Part shown: piece by piece, positions 1 to 9,481 of the stretch
How positions within the stretch are numbered: position 1 is the stretch's first letter
Layout: every line of letters begins with the position of its first letter
Assembly (NCBI GenBank): GCA_022496785.1
Contig: SNAP01000003.1
Coordinates: 124,001-188,000, forward strand
Direction of reading: 5' to 3'
Source of the DNA: Marinilabiliaceae bacterium JC040
GTDB lineage: Bacteria > Bacteroidota > Bacteroidia > Bacteroidales > Marinifilaceae
Length of the DNA stretch: 64,000 nucleotides
The notes under the pieces: generated by a model
What the model was told of the DNA's origin: nothing
The model's database searches: none
The model's input: the letters and a program-made list of their open reading frames with translations, nothing else
Program-made: the position numbers and the translations under genes

Positions 1-432
1 AAACATTATTTATTTCATTCAAAAGGAGTTCAGTATTATAGGTACACAAGCCAATTTAACTATATTTTATTCTTAAGTTTCTTTGTAGGTATTATTTTCT
101 TGATATGCTCAGGAAGTATGCTGTATTTTAAATTCTTTAACCATATAGAATATGATATTGATAAATTTCAAAATATAGTAAAGATAGGTTTATCTAAGAA
201 TGAAATTAGAAATACTATAAGAATTCAAATGGCAATATTGTTCTTTCTTCCAATAGGATTTGCACTTAGTCATTCTTTATTTGCTATGAAAGCTCTCGGA
301 AATACAGCTCAATTTAATATTTTCACACCTGTATTTATTGTAATTATTGGGTATCTTATATTGCAAATTTTATATTATTTTGTTATAAACAATAGATATA
401 CTCTACATCTTATTTCTAAAATTAAATTTTAA
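1..432 (+). CDS. BceB-type ABC transporter permease, C-terminal fragment (5' end outside window)
   Basis: The reading frame is open from base 1 to the stop at 432, so this is the last ~143 residues of a longer protein. The segment has a membrane helix, the phrase GSMLYFKFFNHIEYD, a basic linker IVKIGLSKNEIRNTIRIQ, then two more helices (FFLPIGFALSHSLFA and PVFIVIIGYLILQILYYF). This is the pattern of the last three helices of BceB-like permeases, which act with a BceA ATPase to free lipid II-cycle intermediates from peptide antibiotics and to sense drug flux. The assignment is supported by the convergent BceS/BceR-like pair next door. The ATPase and the large extracellular domain must lie to the left. 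Confidence 0.75.
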   Translation, partial: KHYLFHSKGVQYYRYTSQFNYILFLSFFVGIIFLICSGSMLYFKFFNHIEYDIDKFQNIVKIGLSKNEIRNTIRIQMAILFFLPIGFALSHSLFAMKALGNTAQFNIFTPVFIVIIGYLILQILYYFVINNRYTLHLISKIKF

Positions 433-573
433 AATATACATACCTTTAAGATTCTTTAATGGTTTTATACGTAGATGCTAATCAATATATAAGTAGAACT
501 AAATTGAAAACAGATTGCATAAAACATCATACCTAAATTGAATATTCTAAGATATCTCTTGAAAGTACATAAT

Positions 574-613
574 AAAGGCAAATGAATTAAAAATAATATT
601 TTCATTTGCCTTT
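574..613. terminator. Bidirectional intrinsic terminator
   Basis: A perfect 13-bp stem (AAAGGCAAATGAA paired with TTCATTTGCCTTT) lies between two convergent genes, ending 12 bases before the kinase stop codon. It can serve both transcripts. Confidence 0.7.
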
Positions 614-625
614 ATAAGTTTTTAA

Positions 626-1579
626 TCATAAATGAATTAAAAATTCAGTACCACTACCAATTTTAGTTATAACTTCAATTTTATAATTTAAATCTTCACA
701 AACTTTCTTAACAAGATATAATCCAACCCCAGTAGACTCTCCCATCTTTCTTCCATTATAACCAGTATAGAACATATCAAAAATTCTTTTTATATCTTTT
801 GAAGGTATACCAATTCCATTATCTTTTATAGAAAGAATTTTATCTGAATAGCTTATAATTATTTTAGAGTTCTTTTTATCTGAATATTTTATTGCATTAG
901 TTAGTAATTGATAAACAATAAATCTAAACCATTTTAAATCTGAAGTGATATTTTCATTTTTATTTATAAGAAGTTCAGGGAATACAGATTTTCTAATAAA
1001 AAAACGTTTTAAATCGTTAACTACAAAAGAAATTGCATCATTAATATTTATAGATTCAAAAACTAGATCTTGTTTTAAAGAATCAGCACGTGAATAATAT
1101 AAAGCCATATTCAAACCATCAAGAATTTTATCTGTTTCATTTTGAAGAGAATTAACTATAGGTTGAACCTCATTTTCCTGATATATTAATTGAATAACAG
1201 ATAAAGGAGTTTTTAAATAATGTATCCATCTATTGACAAATAATATATGTTGATCTTGTTTCTCTTTATAATTATTTAATACCTCATAATATTCTATTTC
1301 ACGATGTTCTAAATATCTACATAAGGCTGTAGGAAGAGAAGATTTTTCTAAAGATTTATATTTCTTATTCTTGGGATTCGATAATAACTTATACATATTC
1401 TTATTTCTATAGTATCGTATTAACAGAAATACTAATAAAAAGAAAGTTGAAAGAATACAATAATAAAATAAATTTGCACTATTTGTTATTCCATCTAATT
1501 CTTCAATAAGAATAAATATTAAATGGCAAATTACAAATAACAATATAACCCATAGGTGATCTTTTATAAAAAGCTTCAT
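626..1579 (-). CDS. BceS-like intramembrane-sensing histidine kinase
   Basis: 317 aa. Two N-terminal membrane helices (about residues 8-28 and 38-56) are joined by a very short external loop, and there is no periplasmic sensor domain; this is the form of intramembrane-sensing kinases that take their signal from a BceAB transporter. The H-box WIHYLKTPLS holds the phospho-accepting His. It is followed by the N-box LLTNAIKYS, the G1 box DNGIGIP, the F-box IFDMFY and the G2 box STGVGLYLVKK of the HATPase_c fold. The gene lies 2 bp downstream of the response regulator, so the two are co-transcribed. The neighbouring convergent BceB fragment makes a Bce-type drug-sensing module likely. Such modules are best known in Firmicutes. 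Confidence 0.85.
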   Translation of the reverse strand: MKLFIKDHLWVILLFVICHLIFILIEELDGITNSANLFYYCILSTFFLLVFLLIRYYRNKNMYKLLSNPKNKKYKSLEKSSLPTALCRYLEHREIEYYEVLNNYKEKQDQHILFVNRWIHYLKTPLSVIQLIYQENEVQPIVNSLQNETDKILDGLNMALYYSRADSLKQDLVFESININDAISFVVNDLKRFFIRKSVFPELLINKNENITSDLKWFRFIVYQLLTNAIKYSDKKNSKIIISYSDKILSIKDNGIGIPSKDIKRIFDMFYTGYNGRKMGESTGVGLYLVKKVCEDLNYKIEVITKIGSGTEFLIHL

Positions 1580-1581
1580 AT

Positions 1582-2268
1582 TTACATAAGATTTAATGAT
1601 AATCTATACCCTAATCCTCTTACTGTCTCTAAAACATTAGCCAAACCTAAATTCTCTAATTTCTTTCTTATTCTTGCTATATTGACATTTAGAGTATTAT
1701 CTTCAACAAAAAATTGGTTATCCCACACTTTTTCAAGAAGAATTTCTCTAGATACAACTTTTTCGTGATTATTTACTAAACACTTTATGAGAATTAATTC
1801 TTTATTTGTTAATATCACTTCCTTGTTTTGGTACGACATTATTAAGCGATTTGTATTTATAGTCAGTCCATGAATTTCAACCATATCATTACTTGAAACA
1901 TAATCTCCATAAGTTCTTCTTAAAAGACTTTTTATCTTAGCTATTAACACTTCATTATTAAAAGGTTTTGTTACGTATTCATCAGCACCATTATCTAAAG
2001 CTATAACTTGATCGAGATCCGTATTTCTTGCAGAGACCATTATTATTGGACAAAAAGATATTTTTCTAATTATTGCACACCAATAAAATCCATCAAAATA
2101 CGGTAAATTGATATCCATTAATATTAAATGAGGTTCAATTATTTTTACTTGTTCATCTATATGTTTAAAATCGGTTAATATACTTACATTAAATCCATAT
2201 TTAGACAAGATATTAAAGATTCCTTTTGCAATATTTATATCATCTTCTATTATAAGAATTTTATTCAT
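1582..2268 (-). CDS. BceR-like OmpR/PhoB-family response regulator
   Basis: 228 aa. The receiver domain (residues 1-115) has the acidic pair EDD near residue 8, the phospho-accepting Asp in LILMDINLP and the conserved Lys in VTKPF. The C-terminal winged helix (about 130-228) ends RIRKKLENLGLANVLETVRG, typical of OmpR-type DNA-binding domains. It is the first gene of the operon with the kinase and is transcribed divergently from a TlpA-like gene. The intergenic region carries a TTACA-N4-TGTAA site that matches the consensus reported for BceR-type regulators, so autoregulation or control of the divergent gene is plausible. Confidence 0.9.
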   Translation of the reverse strand: MNKILIIEDDINIAKGIFNILSKYGFNVSILTDFKHIDEQVKIIEPHLILMDINLPYFDGFYWCAIIRKISFCPIIMVSARNTDLDQVIALDNGADEYVTKPFNNEVLIAKIKSLLRRTYGDYVSSNDMVEIHGLTINTNRLIMSYQNKEVILTNKELILIKCLVNNHEKVVSREILLEKVWDNQFFVEDNTLNVNIARIRKKLENLGLANVLETVRGLGYRLSLNLM

Positions 2269-2346
2269 CTTTATTCGATATTTTTATATGATATACTAAT
2301 ATATAACAATATTTATTACTTATTATAAAAATACGAATTAGTAATC

Positions 2347-2360
2347 TTACAAAAATGTAA
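2347..2360. promoter_or_regulatory. Predicted BceR-type operator TTACA-N4-TGTAA
   Basis: The inverted repeat TTACAAAAATGTAA is an exact match to the TNACA-N4-TGTAA motif described for response regulators of Bce-type modules. It is nested in a wider inverted repeat (ATCTTACAA at 2343 region with TTGTAAGAT about 13 bases later). It lies about 55 bp upstream of the TlpA-like start and about 80 bp upstream of the BceR-like start, between divergent genes. Binding is inferred, not shown. Confidence 0.55.
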
Positions 2361-2414
2361 TATTCTTGTAAGATAAATATCTTATTTTATTGTTTTATAA
2401 AGAGTTACTTTATA

Positions 2415-3899
2415 ATGAAATTAAAATATATAATTATGAAAAGAATAGTAAGCGTCAGTATTTTATTAATATTCTGTTTAAATATTTTTGCTCAGAATTC
2501 AAAAGTAAAAATAGTAGGACAATTAAAACAAGTTAAGTCAGAAAAGAGTATTAGATTACTACTGTTTAGTGGGAATTTATCTTCTAGAAGTAAAAATTTA
2601 TCAATAAAAGATGGAAAATTCTTTTATAGATCAAACTCTCATTTTAATATTGGAATTTTAGCTTCAAGTAAAGGATATTCATACATTGCAATAAACTCCA
2701 GACCGATAAATGTTAAAATAGATAATACTAAGAAAAAGCCTATTATTTACACTGGACCTAATAAATACAATCAAATATACTTAAATCAATTTATTGAATT
2801 AACTAATAATCTCAATCCATTTAGAAATATAAAAACTTGTACAAAAGGATATAAAGAAATGGATAAATATATTCAAGAGATAAAAAAGAAATCAAGAGCA
2901 CTTATTAATAAAGTCTCTAATAAAAATCAAAAAGAATGGATGGAAACATATTTAAAAGCAAATGTTTATAATTTTAAAATATTCTACTGTTCTCTTTATG
3001 AGAATTCAGAATTTCTAAAAAGGATTCAATCTTTTGCAAAAGATCTTGCAATAAACAAACAATATATTCCATTCCATTTCCTATCAAAAGAAGAGTTCAC
3101 TTTAAACGATAAATATCTTGGAATATGTTCTGATGATATAGAAATGTTTATATCTGGTATGTGGAATCAAATTACTAGTTCAAAAAATTCTTCTAAAATT
3201 TTAAAGAAAATAGGTAATAATTCATATTATATGAATAAAAAAACAAAGGCAACAATAAATGCTAAAACATATTTAGATATTTTATCAAACATAACTAATG
3301 AAGATAATTATAAAGAAATAGCTCTAATGTCATATATGAAATATGGACGTTATTCTAAAGATTGGAAAGAATTTATTGATGTAACATCTAAAAAAATTAA
3401 AGATAAGACTGTTATTAAATCAATGAAAGATCAGTATTCTAAACGCAAAAAAGCTAAAGAATATATGGAAAATATAACAAAAATTCCAGCTGCATCTTTC
3501 ATATGTAAAGATATAAATAACAAAAATGTAAAATTATCTGATTTTGAAGGTAAGTATATTCTAGTTGATTTTTGGGCAACATGGTGCGGACCTTGTAGAG
3601 GAGAATTACCATTTCTAGGAAAAAAAGAAGAAGAATTTAAAAATAGCAATATTGTCTTTCTAAGTATTTCAATGGATAAAAATACTAAAGCATGGAGTAC
3701 TTTTGTAAAAAAGAATAAACTTAAAGGTATTCAAATTATTGCTGGGAAAGAACATAAAAATATTTCAAAACATTATGGTATAAAAGGAATACCACAATTT
3801 ATGTTACTAGGTAAAGACGGTAAAATTATAGAACCTAATTTTGTTAGACCTTCAAATCCTAACTTTAGTAAAATCTTAAGAACATATATAAATAAATAG
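2415..3899 (+). CDS. TlpA-like thioredoxin-fold protein with DUF4369-like N-terminal region (paralogue 1)
   Basis: 494 aa, exported. A signal peptide is present (MKRIVSVSILLIFCLNIFAQ when read from Met8 at 2436, which is the likelier start). The first 350 residues contain a beta-rich N-terminal domain followed by a helical, Lys/Asn-rich linker. The C-terminal ~140 residues are a thioredoxin fold of the AhpC/TSA-TlpA type with the redox motif WATWCGPCR and the cis-Pro region GIPQFMLLG. Such proteins are envelope thiol-disulfide reductases. It is homologous over its whole length to the next gene (shared phrase MDTYLKANV/METYLKANV and PRPSNPNF/VRPSNPNF endings), a tandem duplication. The upstream BceR-type operator suggests stress control. 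Confidence 0.85.
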   Translation: MKLKYIIMKRIVSVSILLIFCLNIFAQNSKVKIVGQLKQVKSEKSIRLLLFSGNLSSRSKNLSIKDGKFFYRSNSHFNIGILASSKGYSYIAINSRPINVKIDNTKKKPIIYTGPNKYNQIYLNQFIELTNNLNPFRNIKTCTKGYKEMDKYIQEIKKKSRALINKVSNKNQKEWMETYLKANVYNFKIFYCSLYENSEFLKRIQSFAKDLAINKQYIPFHFLSKEEFTLNDKYLGICSDDIEMFISGMWNQITSSKNSSKILKKIGNNSYYMNKKTKATINAKTYLDILSNITNEDNYKEIALMSYMKYGRYSKDWKEFIDVTSKKIKDKTVIKSMKDQYSKRKKAKEYMENITKIPAASFICKDINNKNVKLSDFEGKYILVDFWATWCGPCRGELPFLGKKEEEFKNSNIVFLSISMDKNTKAWSTFVKKNKLKGIQIIAGKEHKNISKHYGIKGIPQFMLLGKDGKIIEPNFVRPSNPNFSKILRTYINK

Positions 3900-3927
3900 A
3901 AATAGTTTAAATTTTTCATAAATATTG

Positions 3928-3960
3928 AAGACTTATTAGTAAAGAATACTGATAAGTCTT
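3928..3960 (+). terminator. Intrinsic terminator after first TlpA-like gene
   Basis: Stem AAGACTTAT / ATAAGTCTT followed by TTATTT, 28 bases after the stop codon. The tandem paralogue downstream is therefore probably transcribed from its own promoter. Confidence 0.6.
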
Positions 3961-4094
3961 TTATTTGTAAAAATGTTTACTAGCAACTTAATAAGGAATT
4001 GTTGCTATATTCAATAATATTTTTTTATCTTTCAGATCCTTAAACAGTTAAACACAAGATTATTCATTTATTATAATTTCAAGAATAGTACAAT

Positions 4095-5561
4095 ATGAGA
4101 AAAGCTATATTACTAATTATTCTAGTTGCATTAACTATCAATTTATATGCAAGAAGAAATAAAACTCTTATAAAAGGATTTATTAAACAACCTACAAAAG
4201 AAATTAGTATTATTCTCTTCAATGGAAACCTAGCTGAACGTACTATTACAGTACCTGTTATAAATGGACATTTTCAACTAGATAAAACAAGTAAAGATGA
4301 ATTTAAGATAGGTATACTAATTGCAAATAAGTCATTTACATTTATTTCTTTAAGCGGTAAATCTTATTCTTTAGAAATTGATAATAACAAAGATAAAATT
4401 TTTAGTTTTAAAGGGAAAGGTGGTAAAGATCAAGAAATTCTAAACCAATATATAAAACTTCTTGAAGATCTTAGTCCTTTCAACAATATTAATAAATGGA
4501 CAAAAAAATACGATAAAACAGATAAAACTGTACAAATTATAAAAGAGAAGTCATATAAACTTATATCTTCCATTTCTAAACACAATCCAGAATTAAAAAT
4601 ATGGATGGATACTTATTTAAAAGCAAATGTTTTTAATTATAAGACTTTTTATTGCGCAATATATGAAAATCCAAAATTTAGAAGCTCTCTATCAAAATAT
4701 ACAAAAACTCTTAATATCACTAAGCAAGATATTCCATATTGGTTTCTTGGTAAGGAAAAATTTAATTTCAACGATAAGTATTACGGTTATATCAGTGATG
4801 ATATTGAAATCTTTACTACTAATATATGGAAACAAATAAATAATCTAAAATATAAAGAGCATGTACTAAGGCAAATAAAAGCTAATAATGTATTCAATAA
4901 AGATATTAAAGATCAATATATTCATATTATTCTTGATATATTAGAAAACATAAAGGATAATAACAATTATCAACAACTTGCTACTATTGCATTTATGAAA
5001 AATGCAAGATACAATAAAGACTGGGCTAGATTTTTAGAAATTATTAAGCCTCGTATGAAAAATAATAAATCATACCATATACTTAAAAGACAATTTAATA
5101 TTCTAAAACAACAACAAGAATATCTTGATATTATTAAAGACTTACCACCAGCCTCATTTATATGTAAAGATATAAACGGAAATGATATAAGTTTAGATTT
5201 GTTTAAAGGTAAATATATAATTCTAGATTTTTGGGCAACATGGTGTTCCCCATGTCGGAAAGAAATTCCTTATTTAAAAAAGATTCATGATGAATTCAAA
5301 AATAAAGATATTATTTTCCTTAGTATTTCTATAGATAGTAACGTAAATAAATGGAAACAATTTGTAAGAAGAAATGGATTAATTGGAATTCAAATTAGAG
5401 CAGGTTACTCACAAAGAGAGTTAAGTAAACACTACAGAATAAGAGGTGTCCCTAAATTCATTTTACTAGGTAAAGATGGTAAAATTATTATTCCAGAAAT
5501 GCCAAGACCATCAAATCCCAATTTTAGAAAAATTATAAATTACTACATCTCACGAAAATAA
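4095..5561 (+). CDS. TlpA-like thioredoxin-fold protein (paralogue 2)
   Basis: 488 aa with a signal peptide (MRKAILLIILVALTINLYA). The domain order equals that of the preceding gene: N-terminal beta-rich region, helical middle, C-terminal TlpA-like thioredoxin domain with the active site FWATWCSPCRKE and the cis-Pro segment RGVPKFILLG. The redox dipeptide between the cysteines is Ser-Pro rather than Gly-Pro, so the pair may differ in redox potential. It is separated from its paralogue by about 195 bp holding a terminator. Function is inferred as envelope disulfide reduction or isomerisation; the substrate is unknown. Confidence 0.85.
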   Translation: MRKAILLIILVALTINLYARRNKTLIKGFIKQPTKEISIILFNGNLAERTITVPVINGHFQLDKTSKDEFKIGILIANKSFTFISLSGKSYSLEIDNNKDKIFSFKGKGGKDQEILNQYIKLLEDLSPFNNINKWTKKYDKTDKTVQIIKEKSYKLISSISKHNPELKIWMDTYLKANVFNYKTFYCAIYENPKFRSSLSKYTKTLNITKQDIPYWFLGKEKFNFNDKYYGYISDDIEIFTTNIWKQINNLKYKEHVLRQIKANNVFNKDIKDQYIHIILDILENIKDNNNYQQLATIAFMKNARYNKDWARFLEIIKPRMKNNKSYHILKRQFNILKQQQEYLDIIKDLPPASFICKDINGNDISLDLFKGKYIILDFWATWCSPCRKEIPYLKKIHDEFKNKDIIFLSISIDSNVNKWKQFVRRNGLIGIQIRAGYSQRELSKHYRIRGVPKFILLGKDGKIIIPEMPRPSNPNFRKIINYYISRK

Positions 5562-5786
5562 TGCACAATATACTTGACAGCATAAAAAATCAATCTAAAT
5601 ATAATATAAATAATAGATCCTATACTTATTAATTACATAGCACTATTTATACAAGTCTAATTGATATTTATAATTATAGATATATATGTCTAAAGATAAA
5701 CCTATTAGCACTTGTAAAAACAAAGGCTTTATGTTAAAAAAAACATAAAATAAAAATAGACAAACAAATTCTTATTAAATAATTTC

Positions 5787-5794
5787 TAGTTTTG
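5787..5794 (+). promoter_or_regulatory. Bacteroidota-type -7 element (TAGTTTTG)
   Basis: TAGTTTTG fits TAnnTTTG and lies 42 bp upstream of the lipoprotein start codon. No clear -33 TTTG is visible. The rest of the 275-bp gap (5562-5836) is AT-rich without an ORF or strong hairpin. Confidence 0.4.
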
Positions 5795-5836
5795 CAGAAT
5801 CAATATAAATGAAATATAAACTAAAAATTATTAATT

Positions 5837-6382
5837 ATGAAAAAAAATGTAATCAAAAGTCTATTTACTATTTCTTTGATAGCAATGCTATTCTGTTTTC
5901 AATCTTGTAAAAAAAGTGACAATGACAACTCTCCTTCTCTTGAAAATATCTCAGGAATATGGAAAATTATAAGTAATAATGGTAGAGCAGAAAAAGCTCC
6001 TTTTGACTATGCAGTTATAAGGAATAATTATATAAATTTAAATTTTTATAGTAATGAAACAGGTAAATTAGCAATTAAAGAAGTAATACCTTATAGCGTA
6101 TCTGATATTACTAATAATTCTTTTAAAATAAAAGTGAATGTGAAATATGTAGCTGATAAGATTAAGGAACTTGAAGAGAAGTTGAAAACTATTAAAGACC
6201 TAGATCAAATTAAAGATATTAAAGACGAAATAGAGGACTTTAAAAAAGCAAGTAATTTCGTTGTAAAAATGACATACAAAAAAGATGATGTAAAACTATC
6301 TTTAAAATCAGAAATAAAGAATGATGGTAAGATTAAACATAACGAAATGATACTTGAAAAAGCTACAAAATTACCTCTTTAA
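5837..6382 (+). CDS. Lipoprotein of unknown function, lipocalin-like N-terminus
   Basis: 181 aa. The signal peptide ends in the lipobox FQSC (Cys23), so the mature protein should be lipid-anchored. After a short Asp/Asn/Ser-rich linker the phrase ISGIWKIISNNG resembles the first strand of small lipocalin-like lipoproteins common in Bacteroidota. The centre (about residues 105-145) is very rich in Lys, Glu, Asp and Ile and reads as a coiled coil. No catalytic motif is seen and the precise family was not recognised. The gene stands alone, ended by a strong terminator. Confidence 0.65.
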   Translation: MKKNVIKSLFTISLIAMLFCFQSCKKSDNDNSPSLENISGIWKIISNNGRAEKAPFDYAVIRNNYINLNFYSNETGKLAIKEVIPYSVSDITNNSFKIKVNVKYVADKIKELEEKLKTIKDLDQIKDIKDEIEDFKKASNFVVKMTYKKDDVKLSLKSEIKNDGKIKHNEMILEKATKLPL

Positions 6383-6446
6383 GATATTAAACAAATAAAT
6401 TTTCACTTGTTATTAAATTTCAAATGAAAATCTAATTATAATAGAT

Positions 6447-6473
6447 AAAGGATTCTAAATTATAGAATCCTTT
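6447..6473. terminator. Bidirectional terminator between convergent genes
   Basis: An 11-bp stem AAAGGATTCTA / TAGAATCCTTT lies between the lipoprotein gene and the convergent M16 peptidase gene. T-rich bases follow on both strands. Confidence 0.7.
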
Positions 6474-6510
6474 ATTTTTATTTAATTAAAACTAATAATA
6501 TCATTTGAAT

Positions 6511-9336
6511 TTATTTTTTAGTCTTCATTATAACTTCATATCTATTACTAGATTTATTTAATATTTTAGCCAAATGTTTAATATCATTTAGATCTATATT
6601 ATCTAGTGTACTAGAAAATTCATTAATTTGATTAAACTTATTATCTATATCTAATTGTATTTGATTTATCCAATATGAATTATTCTTTAATAATTGAGCA
6701 TGTTCTTTTTTAAGATATTTTACTGCCTTTATAAAATCTTCTTTAGAAGGTCCATTTTTAGATAAATCATATAAATCTTCCTTAACTATCGATTTCATTT
6801 TAGTTACTAATTTAGGATCAGTATCATATACCATAGTAAAAATCATTCTTTTCATTGGGCTATTAGTCAATTTAACAGCAATATAAGGACTGTAAACGCC
6901 ACCTTCATCTTCTCTCATTTTTCTATAAAGTCTATAATTCATAATCTGAGAAAAAATATTTACAGAGATAATATTCTTTAAGTTATACTTATATTTAGAT
7001 ACTATTTGTGAAAATATTGAAGCTTTATTTTCTGTTTGTTTTACATTAAAAGCATGAACTCTATTTCCTTTATTAGGTTTAAACATAGAAAGATTTACTT
7101 TTTCAACTTTTTTAGATGTTTTAAGTGACGCAATATATTTTTCAACTAAAGGTTTCAATTTATTTATATCAATATCTCCTACTAATACAAATTTGAAATC
7201 AGCTGCATTTGAAAATCTTTTTCTTAGAATATTAACAAAACGATTCACTGTCAATTTATCTATTTGACTTGGATTTGTTATTATTTTAGATGGATATTTT
7301 TTATAAACAGTTTTTAGTATGGCATCACCAAACATCTTATTTGGTTCTTTAGACATCATTTCAATTTGAGCTTTTCTTTTTGTTTTCCAAGCATCAAATT
7401 GTTTTGAATCAATTTTAATATCTGTATATAATAAATAAAGCAACTTGAACATAGTAGATACATCTTTCTTACTACATTTTCCACTTATATTGTCTGAATC
7501 TAAATCTACTGAAGGTTGAATGTCGACCATCTTACCAGATAAATATCTCATTAGTTCTGTATTCGAGAACGTTCCTAAATTAACTATACTTGTAACATTT
7601 GAAAGTTCTGTTGCATATAGAGAATCACTTTCAGAAATAGCTAAAAGACCTCCTTTACTAAATGCTTTAAATTCAATAAAATCTTCTTCGAATTTAGTTT
7701 TTTTAATAAATAATTCAACTCCATTAGATAGAATCCATTTTGTTGTTTTGAGATCCTTTGAAACGGATTCTTTTATAATCTTACCGCTAGTGGGTTCTTT
7801 TTCAATTAGAGGTTTTGATATTTTCTCTTCTTTATAAGCTTCAATTTTTTTGCTTTGAACTTGAGATATAATTTCTCTAATATCCCTTTTACTTGGGATA
7901 TCAATATTGCTTTTTTGAGGTAACATAAAAGCAAAAACTTGATTTTTATTTGTCAAAGTTCCTTTAAAATAATTATTTACAATATCAACTGATATATTAT
8001 TAGCTATACTAGTACTTGAATTATAATCAGATTTTATAGATAATAAAGGCTCTCCATGAGTAAAATTCTTAATACACTTTTGAGCAAACACATTATTAAC
8101 AATAGTCTTTCTAGAAGCAAACATTGATTCTTTCTGTTTAAGATAATTTGTTCTAGCTCTTTCATATTCTGTTACTGTAAATCCAAATCTTCTAGCACGT
8201 TCCACCTCTGTATATATTATCTTTATTGCTTCAGAAGTTTTCTTTTCATCAAAAGAAAATCCAATCTCAAAATTATCCATTGCATATCCTGACAATAAAA
8301 AACCTCCTTTACTAAAATTTCCACCATGAATTATACTTCCAGGTTCATTTGCTATTGCTGCTAATCTATCATTCATCATTAAACTTACAATATCCGATAA
8401 ATAATTATATACTATATAGTCTGGAGTTTTTTTAGTCTCTTTATCTACAACAGGCATCTTATACGACCATATACCCATAGGAGAAGTTAATTCTGAATCT
8501 GTAGCAATTGCAATAATTGGAGAATCATTCGATTCAACACTATAATATTTACGCTTTGCTGGATTCTTTGGAGTATTTATATCAGAAAATATTGTTTTAA
8601 TCTTCTTCTCTATTCTAATAGGATCAATATCTCCTACAATAACAATAGCCTGTAAATCTGGTCTATACCATTTCTTATAATAAGAACGTAAAGTCTCATA
8701 TTCAAAATTATCTACAACATCTACACTGCCTCCTGGTAAACAATCACTATATTTACTACCTTTACCATACACTTGTTCAGCTATACTTTGTATACATCTT
8801 TGATTAGCTGTATTTGTTGTTCGTAATTCTTCATGAATAACACCTCTTTCTTTATCTATTTCATTTGAAGATAATAAAAGTGCATTCGACCAATCATGTA
8901 AAATTAATAAACAAGAATCGACAATATTCTTCTTTTTTGAAGGTACATTCATTATATCATATATAGTTTCATCAATTCCTGTCCCTGCATTTAAATCTCT
9001 ACCAAACTTAATACCATTAGACTCACACCAAGATAAAATTCCATTATGTGATTTATCACCAGGGAAATTCTTTGTTCCATTAAAAGCCATATGTTCTAAA
9101 AAGTGAGCTAACCCTCTCTGTTTTGGTTCTTCTAAGATTGAACCTACTTTCTGGACTATATGAAAGTTCACTCTATTTTTTGGTGTCTCATTATGTCTTA
9201 TATAATAAGTCAATCCGTTCGATAATTTACCTACAATTACATCTTTATCTTGAGGTATAGCATTTTGACCTATAGATGAAAATACAGATAAAGTAAAAAC
9301 TGTAATTAAAATAAATTTCAATCTAATTTTGTTCAT
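6511..9336 (-). CDS. M16 (pitrilysin/insulinase-family) zinc peptidase, PqqL-like two-domain form
   Basis: 941 aa with a signal peptide (cleavage near SSIGQ), so it acts in the periplasm or at the outer membrane. The inverted zinc motif HFLEH (His78, Glu81, His82) and a third ligand Glu159 at the expected x76 spacing define an active M16 N-domain. NAGTGIDETIYDIMNVP is the usual substrate-cleft segment. The second half (from about residue 520) is the catalytically silent M16 partner domain, giving the ~930-residue length of PqqL-like enzymes. It probably degrades periplasmic peptides. It is monocistronic; no operon partner is evident. Confidence 0.9.
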   Translation of the reverse strand: MNKIRLKFILITVFTLSVFSSIGQNAIPQDKDVIVGKLSNGLTYYIRHNETPKNRVNFHIVQKVGSILEEPKQRGLAHFLEHMAFNGTKNFPGDKSHNGILSWCESNGIKFGRDLNAGTGIDETIYDIMNVPSKKKNIVDSCLLILHDWSNALLLSSNEIDKERGVIHEELRTTNTANQRCIQSIAEQVYGKGSKYSDCLPGGSVDVVDNFEYETLRSYYKKWYRPDLQAIVIVGDIDPIRIEKKIKTIFSDINTPKNPAKRKYYSVESNDSPIIAIATDSELTSPMGIWSYKMPVVDKETKKTPDYIVYNYLSDIVSLMMNDRLAAIANEPGSIIHGGNFSKGGFLLSGYAMDNFEIGFSFDEKKTSEAIKIIYTEVERARRFGFTVTEYERARTNYLKQKESMFASRKTIVNNVFAQKCIKNFTHGEPLLSIKSDYNSSTSIANNISVDIVNNYFKGTLTNKNQVFAFMLPQKSNIDIPSKRDIREIISQVQSKKIEAYKEEKISKPLIEKEPTSGKIIKESVSKDLKTTKWILSNGVELFIKKTKFEEDFIEFKAFSKGGLLAISESDSLYATELSNVTSIVNLGTFSNTELMRYLSGKMVDIQPSVDLDSDNISGKCSKKDVSTMFKLLYLLYTDIKIDSKQFDAWKTKRKAQIEMMSKEPNKMFGDAILKTVYKKYPSKIITNPSQIDKLTVNRFVNILRKRFSNAADFKFVLVGDIDINKLKPLVEKYIASLKTSKKVEKVNLSMFKPNKGNRVHAFNVKQTENKASIFSQIVSKYKYNLKNIISVNIFSQIMNYRLYRKMREDEGGVYSPYIAVKLTNSPMKRMIFTMVYDTDPKLVTKMKSIVKEDLYDLSKNGPSKEDFIKAVKYLKKEHAQLLKNNSYWINQIQLDIDNKFNQINEFSSTLDNIDLNDIKHLAKILNKSSNRYEVIMKTKK

Positions 9337-9481
9337 TTCGATTAATTTTTGAATTTATAATTTTATTAAAAATGAATTACTATTTCGTAATCGAACCAAA
9401 TATCTTAAGTTTAGATTTTTTCAACAATAAAAATACTTTTAAATACTTCCTAATTTCTGATTTTAGAAGATATATATGTAT

